The position numbers and the translations under genes were made by a program. Below are positions 55,945-64,000 of a stretch of 64,000 nucleotides of DNA, in pieces. This stretch comes from Bretschneidera sinensis (Eukaryota > Streptophyta > Magnoliopsida > Brassicales > Akaniaceae): the NCBI GenBank assembly GCA_023935145.1, contig CM043700.1:38854620-38918619 (forward strand). Reading direction: 5' to 3'. Each line of letters starts with the position of its first letter. Positions within the stretch are counted from its first letter, which is position 1. Below the pieces are notes generated by a model. The model did no database searches and was not told the origin of the DNA. It worked only from the letters and a program-made list of their open reading frames with translations.

Positions 55945-57905
55945 TCTTAGATCACCGCTCTTCTTTTTGCTGGTAACTAACACACAAAAAATCAAACAAA
56001 GTTAATCAGACCAAGAAAGAGAATGCAGATACCCTACTTGTCTTGTATGTGGACTCCTCTCTAAACTGCCAGGCCCACGAATGGAAAACAAAATCTTTTT
56101 TTTTTCTTTTTTATCTCTTTTATATCCTAATTATCTCCTATTCACTTTTCCAGAAAAGAGAACCCAAGAAACCCAATGGAAAAGATTGTAGACCTAGGCA
56201 AAACACCTTGAACATGTGACGGATATCCACATTATAAGAACAACGACAACCACAACGAAGTAACAGACTAAGTTTAAGTTTTAGGGATTTGATGGCAAGG
56301 AAAGAAAAAGAATATTGAGAGACGCAGGTGTGTTTAATTAATACGGAAGTAGAGCGATGTTTTTACCTCTTGACTCCGCACAAATTTCTTACCGGCTGAC
56401 TTAACATTAGTTCCAGTTTATAAGTTTTTTTTGGGCTTGTATTAAATATAATTTCAAGCATGTGATTTAAAAAGCATGTTAGGTTACTATTTAAGTCAGT
56501 TTGTTTTAGTTGATTTAAATAACAAATTAAGCATCCTCAAAGTGGTTCAATGCAAAAAAGTGTCTTTAATCATTTTAAATTGCATTCTTTTAAGTCATTT
56601 TTATTACAAACTTAAACAATGTCACACTTTACAAAATGGTTCTTAAACTGATTTTTGATAAATCAATAGTGTAACTGAAAATTATTTAGCGTTTAATAAA
56701 AAAAACAGGTTTTTAGATAAATTCGACTTTTTAGAAATTATTTTTTAACTTTTTATTATTTTCATAAACCATTAAATTTTCCGTTTGGAACAGCAATAAT
56801 TTATAATTTTTGAAACGATTTATAGTAAAATCGTAAAATAACAGTGGAGTTATAAACTATTCAATATTTAATTTGGTATTTGATAAAACAATTTTATAAG
56901 ATAAATCTTAAAAACATAAATAATTTCATAAATCGATTTTTTAAGAGTGTTTGACCAGCTTATTATAATAGGAAACAAAAATCATTTCATATTCTCCCAA
57001 ATAAACTCTCATAAACATAAATCATTTCATAAATTCTTATGATCATTTTCAAAAGTTGAATGCAAGTTATGTTCATGGATTGAAAATACCTTAAACACGA
57101 GTAGTTTTTATGGATAATTTTGCAATCAATCTCGTATGGGAAAAATTTTTAACTGCATCGAATGCAAATTTGCATCAGTGAAAATTTAATTAATAAATTT
57201 TAAAAACTTTACTAATAATAACAATTGTATATGTTAGATATTATTATTAAAATTATTAATTAAATTTTTCATCAACATAAACATTTTAATTTACACTTGA
57301 TACAACCATGAATTAACCCTCGGGGATATGAAAGACATATGAAGAAATGCTTAAAGCAAAAGCTTCTTTTAGAATTTGGGCCAAACTCTTTTTGAGGTGA
57401 CGCAAAATATGTAAGCAACTGTGCGATCACTGTCCATTGTCTACTCTTTCCCCCTAGAAAATTGGGGATTCAATGTAAACGACAAACGACAAGAAAAATA
57501 GTACGAGTACATTTATACCAATACACAAAAAAGTACAATTGAAAGATTCTTCTTTATAGAGCTACTACACTACATAACCTTTTTAACTTAATTAGCTAGA
57601 AGATCATTGTGCAAAGGAAAAAACCCAAAAAAACAACCAAGAAAAGAGAGAAAAAAAACACAGAATCTTTCTGATATTTACAGTAAAATTAACAAAAAAA
57701 AACTAGTAAATTCTCTCATCCTAGCTAGTAATAACAAATGAAAACAGTATTTAACTAGGCTGGTTGAGAGAATCAATCTGAAAAAAAGGTTGAAATTTAC
57801 CTCCAAACTATTTATAACTAGGACAGAAATCAACAGGATCTCTCTCTCTCTCTCTCTCTCATTTCATGTCTTTTAGCACCCTAAAGTAGTGCTTAATTAA
57901 TTTAA
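55945..57905. other. AT-rich intergenic stretch with 3' UTR of the DUF4408 gene
   Basis: No gene is seen. Several short homopolymer runs occur. A (CT)n run at about 57840-57860 lies just past the stop of the DUF4408 gene, so it may be GA-rich sequence in its 3' untranslated region. Confidence 0.5.
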
Positions 57906-58802
57906 TTAAAGACCTCGATTAACCATTTCCATGAAACGCTGATCAGATTCCTGCCTCTGCAACCTCATCTCATTATTAAACTTGTAAATGAACGCTTCTA
58001 CTTGGCGATTCAACTCGTCCTGACTCATCGACTTCTCCTTCTCCCTCCTCAACGACACCGCATCATTAGAAGTGTCAGATTTCCTCAGCTCGCGCCGCGC
58101 CCAAGCCACCGGATCATCGTCGTCATCAGCCGCTTCTGCGGCTTTGACCACCACAGGAGGTGGCGTGTCCCACGTGTCGCTCTTCTTCAATTGCCACGTC
58201 AGCGTCCTGCCCTTCGCCTCTGTTATCATTTTCCACGTCTCCTCCAGCGTCGTCTCCATGTCCTCCTCTGTTATCATTTTCCAATACTCATTATTCTCAA
58301 TTGAATCTGTAAAGTAAGAGTCTTTTGGGTTTATTTCCGATGATGGGTTGATGGTTTTTCCTATTGAAAAAGTGAGTTTTTCTTCTTTATCTTCTTTTCC
58401 CTCCTCCTCCTCCTCTTCTTCTTCTTCTTCCTTTTCATGTGATTGATTCTCGTTGTTGTTGTTCTCGAATTGTGAAAAAGATTGAATTTTTGCAACTTGG
58501 TGGGCGATTTTAATTTTGGTGGGTGCTTTGTTGTTGACGGGGTGATGGAAAGAGGAGGAAGCGGCAATGGTGATGATGATAAAATTGAGGATGATGTAAA
58601 TGTAAGGAGGAGAGAGCCAGCTTCTCAATGAGAAACAAAAGCTAGGAAGAGTTGAGAGAATGAGATTGAATGCGTATGGGATTATTGCCACTTTGAACAA
58701 AATAAAAGTAGATAAAACCCCAATACATAAGAAAACCAGCTTTGCCGCCCACAAAGTTGTCTCAAATCTGCTTGATTTCAACATTCCGAGCAGATCAGCC
58801 AT
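57906..58802 (-). CDS. DUF4408 / DUF761 membrane-anchored protein
   Basis: Single exon, 298 aa, start MADLLGMLKS. The N-terminus fits DUF4408: two hydrophobic helices at about residues 18-46 (LWAAKLVFLCIGVLSTFILF) and 68-84 (YIYIILNFIIITIAASS) separated by LRSWLSPP, suggesting membrane anchoring. The middle is charged and probably disordered, with a Glu/Lys run at about 121-142. The C-terminus is a DUF761 motif (about 258-298): LNRQVEAFIYKFNNEMRLQR then QESDQRFMEMV. The family is plant-specific and often called cotton-fibre-expressed; its biochemical role is unknown. The gene looks intact. Sequence GGCTTATATAGCG on the minus strand near 59137 is a TATA candidate. Confidence 0.93.
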   Translation of the reverse strand: MADLLGMLKSSRFETTLWAAKLVFLCIGVLSTFILFKVAIIPYAFNLILSTLPSFCFSLRSWLSPPYIYIILNFIIITIAASSSFHHPVNNKAPTKIKIAHQVAKIQSFSQFENNNNENQSHEKEEEEEEEEEEGKEDKEEKLTFSIGKTINPSSEINPKDSYFTDSIENNEYWKMITEEDMETTLEETWKMITEAKGRTLTWQLKKSDTWDTPPPVVVKAAEAADDDDDPVAWARRELRKSDTSNDAVSLRREKEKSMSQDELNRQVEAFIYKFNNEMRLQRQESDQRFMEMVNRGL

Positions 58803-59400
58803 GGCAGAATTGTGATTAAGTTTGATTAGAAAAAGGAAAAGAAGTAAAAGAGTTGCAGGAATTTATAACAAGAAAGAAACTTGATATGCTCAAAACCTTT
58901 AAGCTAAAGTAAGAAAAATAAGATACCCAAAAACAGCATTTTAACCAAATGAAAGCACAAAACAAAGAGCAAAAGACAAAACTTATATCAGAAAATTGAT
59001 GACTTTCTATCTCAGAAAATTAACCCCAGCAGTTCATGAAAATCTGAAGCGGAGGACGGCGGTTAAAGAAATGTGCAAATTCTCAATGGAAAAAAATAAC
59101 CATTGATCTGTAACTTTAAACAGTAGAATTAACGCTATATAAGCCTATAACTGGATGTAGAAGATCTCTTCTAAGTTGCAAGAGATGATAAAGGGGAAAG
59201 ATCGTCAAGAATCGGGTTCAGTGGCAGCAAAAAGGAGCCTGAAAAAGCATACCCACAAAGTAAAAGAAAGACCTGAATGCAGATAATATGCAGACAGTTT
59301 GCATCACCAATGTCTAGTGGCAGAGAAAGAGAGAGAGAGAGAGATTCGAGAAGCCCAAAACACTCGAGAAAGACTACTACAGAGGGCACAGAGCAAGGGC
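58803..59400 (-). promoter_or_regulatory. 5' region of the DUF4408 gene
   Basis: Near 59325-59345 the minus strand carries a (CT)n run, common in plant 5' untranslated regions and core promoters. A TATATA candidate lies near 59137. Either could mark the start region; I cannot choose between them. Confidence 0.4.
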
Positions 59401-62400
59401 TAAAGAGCCAAGGGACTTTATTATGTAAGAGATACGCTTAACGTCCTTGCAACTTTTCCTCCTTTGAAAAAATCACAACCGTTGGATGCGTGTCTGTGAA
59501 TTTTCCCTTCTTTAATTAGTGGTGACATCACTTTCGTTAATTATTTAACCCAAACCAATTCGCATTAGCGCCGCTCTCGTCCGCGGCTTTGTCTTTCAAT
59601 GATTTGTTTTTTATATTTATTTTTTATTTTATTTTAATTTTTTTTCACAATGATTTGTTGATTACTGCTACAAATTTATAAATTTCACATATATTTATAT
59701 CCATTTATGCATTTTCCATTACCACTTTGCCAGAGCATCAGATGGGAAAAGTTAAATTATACAGTTAGTGATATAAAATTAAAAGGTAATTTTAAATTAT
59801 GTTTGTGAAATTTAAAATAATTTTAATCTATCGAATGTTAAACAAAATAAAACAAATAATTAAAATTAAAAAAAATTGATTTATGAGTTACAAAAAATTA
59901 TTATCATACCACCATTATGATTTGTCTAAATGTAAATAAGAAGGTTTAAAAGCGATTTCAAAATAAAACTTACATACTCACAATTTTTTTTATAGTGTAT
60001 ATGATCACAAAAAACATGAGGTGAATGGATTCGATAAGATTATAACAAAACATATATTACGTAGAAAGTAAAAAATAAAAATAAAAATCTGAAAAATTAT
60101 AAATAAGAATCTAAAAAACGTTTATGAATTATGATTACATATTCACCAAAAATAAAAATGAAAAATGTAAAAAAAAAAAGAAAAAAAAAAAGGCCAATAG
60201 GTACTGGTACGGTATTATTGCTGCAGCGGTGGCAATGGGTCTCCTGTCTGAAACCAGGGAGCACCCACCCACCTCTCCCTATAGTTAAGCTCCGTTACAA
60301 CTTACAACCCTTCGTACCTGCGTAACCATAGATATTGCAACTAGTCAGCTCATATCCAATCATTATAAGCCGGCACATAAAAGACTGGCCGTACAAGTCT
60401 CACACGTGCCCTTCTCCCTCTGCTGCCATGTTATCGATTGACGAAAATACCCTGAATGATGGCACTCGAATATTACGACCTAAGCGTTGCATCCAATATT
60501 CTGGGATGAAAATTATCGTGGAATGAGATATATATAATATAAATATTTATTTTAAAAAATATTTAATTAAATTAAATTTAAAATTAATATTTTAGATCAA
60601 TTTAAAATTTTACTAGTAATTTTAGAGAATTTTACTGAAAACATTAATTTTTGGATCTCATGTCTATACTGATATTACTAATGAAGTTTTTTAAAATTAC
60701 TAATGAAGTTTTGAACGTGTCGAAAGATAATGATTTAGACCCAGTCTAGCTAAGCGTTTCCCCTATCTTACCATTGAATGAAAATAAAATATTTTTTTTT
60801 TACACCATTTAACGTTGAGATGAACTCTTTGTACCTTATGACATTGTAGCTGGCAAGTTCTCCCTATAAAATAAACTGGAAAAATATTGTTGGGACTCTT
60901 GAGATTTTATGACTAAAATTTGCACCTAACGAATTTTTAAATCTAAGATGTTTCTTTCTAAAGTTAACTTTGGTTAAATGTTAGTGTTCAATCATTTGTG
61001 TAAAATATGTATGTCATTGTAAAACAAAATTATTTTAAAAAAATTGAAATAAATTTAATTTTACTTTTAGTAGGAGAATTGAAAAGGAAATAATAAAAAA
61101 TGATATTAAAACAATTTATAGAATTAAACTCAATAAACGTAAATTAAAATTTCAAAAATAAATTGAAATATTTGTAAAACCTTTTATATTGCAACATATT
61201 TTCCCAATAAATTATTAGTATTACTATTACTATTATTACTTTTTGTTTTCTTGTTTTCCTTTTTTCACTTTGTTAATTGCTGTCAAGTTAGAAAAGGCAA
61301 ATTAAAAAAGGGTCGTCTTCTATCATTTTCAATTTTGGAATAAAATCAAAGCAAGCCTTACATAAAGTTGGCCAGAAAACAGGAATCAAGAAGAAGATAT
61401 ATATCAAACCCTTTGGAGTTTCCGTTTGAATTAGAGTAATTGAGATTTGAGAATTTGAATAGATTATAATTTTTGAGCTCCTGTCAATCATCAAAATAAT
61501 AAAACGAAACGAGATAAAATCACATAGATGGATATATATTTAAAAAACTTTAGATCTTATGATACGACAGTTGAGATTTAAAGATATTTCACAGTAATTA
61601 CAGTCATTATTAATATCAATTCACACGTTAAATAATAACATCATGTTTTTAAATAAACAAAATACTGTTCATTTATTGATGCAACATATTGTTAACAATT
61701 TTTTAAAAGAGTAGTCATTTTTAAATAACCAAGCAAAGAAAATAAAAGGTGTATACATATATTTCAAACATCAGTTTATATAGGGTTATACGGACACACT
61801 CATGCATTTTACCTCATGTTTTAATATTTTTTATATTTTAAATTCGATCAATTTACATATTGTATTATAAAAGGGTATCCAATAAACTTTTTATGATCAA
61901 AATTTCAGTCAAATTAAAATTGGTGCACATGTACATCTCATTTGAATGTGAAAATACAATTTTAATAGAATTTCTTCGAAATTGTATTCGTAAATTGCAT
62001 ATTGGGAATTAAAGGATTTTAAGTTTAAAGAAAATAAAAAAAATTTAAAGCAAATAAAAAAAGATAAAATTATATTTTTATATTTAAATAAAATATACGT
62101 ATGAGTTACACATATATACCGATACTAATCTGATCAAAAATTATATCATAATGTCTTATTGGATAGCCTTTTATAATTGTGTAAATAGATGGAACATAAA
62201 ACATAAAAATAGACATTAAAACGTGAAGCAAAGTACAAAGATATTTCGTATAGCAACCTTGTACACAATCATCAATCCATTACTCCAAAGTTTCTGGTTA
62301 GACTTATCATCACAGGAAGAAACAATATAAGTCGGTCCTATAATTTGTACTGAAAGTGATAGAAAAGAATAAAATATTAATAGCATTGCTGATTATTTTT

Positions 62401-62776
62401 CCAGGCGAAGGGATAAAAAAAACTGAGCAAGGTCTGTTTTCCACAATGGACAAACCAAGTCGTGAGGCTATAGATGAAGACATAAGGGTCACAATTTTAG
62501 GGGCTATGTTGAGGCAATTTTAGTGACTTTATTAGTGCTAGTGGTGGGTTTCCACCAGTGGCGCCCTGTCGTTTTTACTCATCTATTTTCATTTTTTTTA
62601 AAAATAAATAGTCATTTAATTTGAATTTTGAAAAAATTGTAAAAAAGGTTTGATTTTGATCGTTTTCTTTTTTTTCAAATTAAAATGAGGATCAAGTTTA
62701 TTATAAGATTGAATATCATCGTAACAAACTTGAATTTAAATATTTTCCGTTTAATGATGTGACATTCAATCTCACT
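59401..62776. other. AT-rich intergenic stretch
   Basis: No gene can be supported. One less AT-rich island at about 60190-60530 contains CACACGTGCC, a G-box/ABRE-like core, and an open frame (60335-60526) I do not recognise. A second small island at about 62400-62520 also has no recognisable product. Confidence 0.5.
60630..60705. repeat. Dispersed AT-rich repeat, copy 2
   Basis: Partner of 461-534: ACTGAAAACATTA, GGATCTCAT, ATTACTAATGAAGTTTT and AAAATTACTAATG in the same order. Confidence 0.4.
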
Positions 62777-62788
62777 GTTAACTTGATT

Positions 62789-63011
62789 TTTTTTTTTTAA
62801 CGGAGGAACAGATCCGGACCTCAACCATTTTTGATGAGTACACTCTGAATCTTAAATCTCGAAGTACATGATTATCAACATTTCATGTATCGAAAAAACG
62901 AACTATTTAATTAAATAATCATATAATCATCATAAAAGATATAAAAAAATAACAAATTTAAAACCTCACACAGTAAAATCTAAAACTCTACCACATAGCC
63001 ATCCCGCAGTA
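62789..63011 (-). mobile_element. tRNA-derived SINE (223 bp)
   Basis: Exact 12-bp repeats GTTAACTTGATT flank it (62777-62788 and 63012-63023). On the minus strand it starts TACTGCGGGATGGCTATGTG and continues GTAGAG, a good A box with tRNA-like context. A decayed B box (GAGGTTTTAAATTTG) follows about 30 bp later. The 3' end is a poly-A of 12 or more (poly-T on the plus strand at 62789). It has a different body from the SINE at 51053. Confidence 0.82.
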
Positions 63012-63023
63012 GTTAACTTGATT

Positions 63024-64000
63024 CCATCATATTTCTCAATATCTTTGACCTGGGATATATATTGTGGTGAATGGCAGCACTAAAGCATACAAATAGGCAT
63101 GGTGATATTTTTGCTTGGGTTTGAAGATTAGACCACCAATTGGCTGGCCGGTACACGCTTTGTTGTGAAGCTAAGCACTCATTCACTATGGTCTATTTTC
63201 ATTATAATATAGCATGACCCCATTTGATTTCTAGTGCTATTCCTTTATCAAGTTTTTTTTAAGTTGTTGGAGGATTTTTGTGATGTTTAGGTTTGTATTT
63301 AAGTAGTAAGTTAGTTTAAATTGGTTTAAGATAAATTTTATTTTGAATCAATTTAAATGAATTTGTTTTAAGTTAATTTAAACATTAACCCAAACATAAC
63401 CTATCCGAGTGTGAAGGCCAAGATGAATCTTATGATTAAAGAGTTAAGGACTATTATTTTAAGGTTTAAGGCATGAGATTCAAAATTTTAAAGATAAAAA
63501 TTAATATAAATCCTAAGTAGCCTAGCATTTCTCAAAATAACAATTTTTAAAGAAAACTCAATTATAATCATCATCTATGATAATAAATCTATGAATCTTT
63601 TTAATGGGAAAATATTTTTTTCGGTAATTTGAGAAAAATATTCTCGAGGGATGAATATCACATCATCCATAATATTAATGTGACATTCATTCAATGATAC
63701 ACTTGAAGAAAATTTTTCCTTAATTATTGAAAAGGGTCTTAGTTTTTTTTAACTAAAATAAATTTTTTGATCAATACATCATCGAATAAATGTCACTTCA
63801 TATGTTACGTTGATGTAATATTTATTCATTGTTACATTGATTAAAAAAATTCATAATCATGGAAAATGATGTTTATTGAATTAAAAATAATAAGAAATTT
63901 ATCATCTCCTCAAAAATATTAAAAGAATTTGAAGGGAGTAATTGTACCCCTCAAAAGCAAAATTCTCTCCTCTTAACTTAAAATATACCATGAAATAAAG
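63024..64000. other. AT-rich intergenic stretch
   Basis: Nothing recognisable. TAAATTTTATTTTGAATCAA-type low-complexity text and two similar ATCA-rich blocks near 63655 and 63780 are present, but no gene or clear element boundary. Confidence 0.5.

Noticed and set aside
58002..58317. Plus-strand frames opposite the DUF4408 gene
   Set aside because: They are antisense shadows of a clearly coding minus-strand frame.
60335..60526. 63-codon plus-strand frame in a less AT-rich island
   Set aside because: No similarity that I can name; kept only as a note in the intergenic entry.
62310..62492. 60-codon minus-strand frame
   Set aside because: Not recognised on either strand, no splice or promoter context, and similar frames are common by chance.
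1..64000. A novel multi-gene system or biosynthetic cluster
   Set aside because: The three host genes have unrelated roles, each is spliced or single-exon in the usual plant way, and the rest is transposons and AT-rich spacer. Intact tRNA and rRNA genes were not seen either.

Overview
The window is nuclear DNA from a flowering plant, most likely a eudicot. It is AT-rich, has intron-rich genes with plant-type splice sites, and carries plant transposon families (chromovirus, Copia, L1-type LINE, tRNA-derived SINE, hAT, Stowaway and Tourist MITEs). I cannot name the species. No bacterial, viral, CRISPR or rRNA feature was seen.

Three host protein genes can be supported, all on the minus strand. 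(1) 798-16927: a complete 22-exon gene for the 77-kDa subunit of cleavage stimulation factor (CstF77), which acts in mRNA 3'-end cleavage and polyadenylation. My exon model is frame-consistent throughout and gives 749 residues; one intron appears to be GC-AG. (2) 30210-50530: a complete 8-exon short-chain dehydrogenase/reductase of the FOREVER YOUNG (FEY) type, 373 residues spread over 20 kb because its introns are filled with transposons. (3) 57906-58802: a single-exon DUF4408/DUF761 membrane-anchored protein of unknown function, 298 residues.

Between and inside these genes lie the mobile elements. 17482-28354 is a dead 10.9-kb chromovirus-type Ty3/gypsy element with 2.7-kb LTRs, and a 994-bp TRIM-like element is nested in its reverse transcriptase region. 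The CstF77 introns hold a hAT MITE, a Stowaway MITE and several LINE 3' ends. The FEY introns hold a hAT element carrying a captured PPR gene fragment (30643-32151), a deleted Copia element with a perfect 5-bp target duplication (38674-41731), two Tourist-like MITEs and four LINE pieces. Upstream of FEY sits a run of abutting retroposition events: a tail-only insertion, a SINE, and a 3.6-kb LINE insertion with a perfect 21-bp target duplication that extends about 258 bp past the LINE tail. A second SINE lies at 62789-63011.

The most unusual observations are these. Seven tiny insertions consist of little more than a homopolymer tail, each between 11-21 bp direct repeats. One of these repeats copies the 5' splice site of FEY exon 7, and a separate 78-bp duplication copies the 3' splice site of FEY exon 6. 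The hAT element is a Pack-type gene capture. The LINE insertion may carry a 3' transduction. I found no convincing new multi-gene system; the interest is in transposon biology and splice-site duplication.
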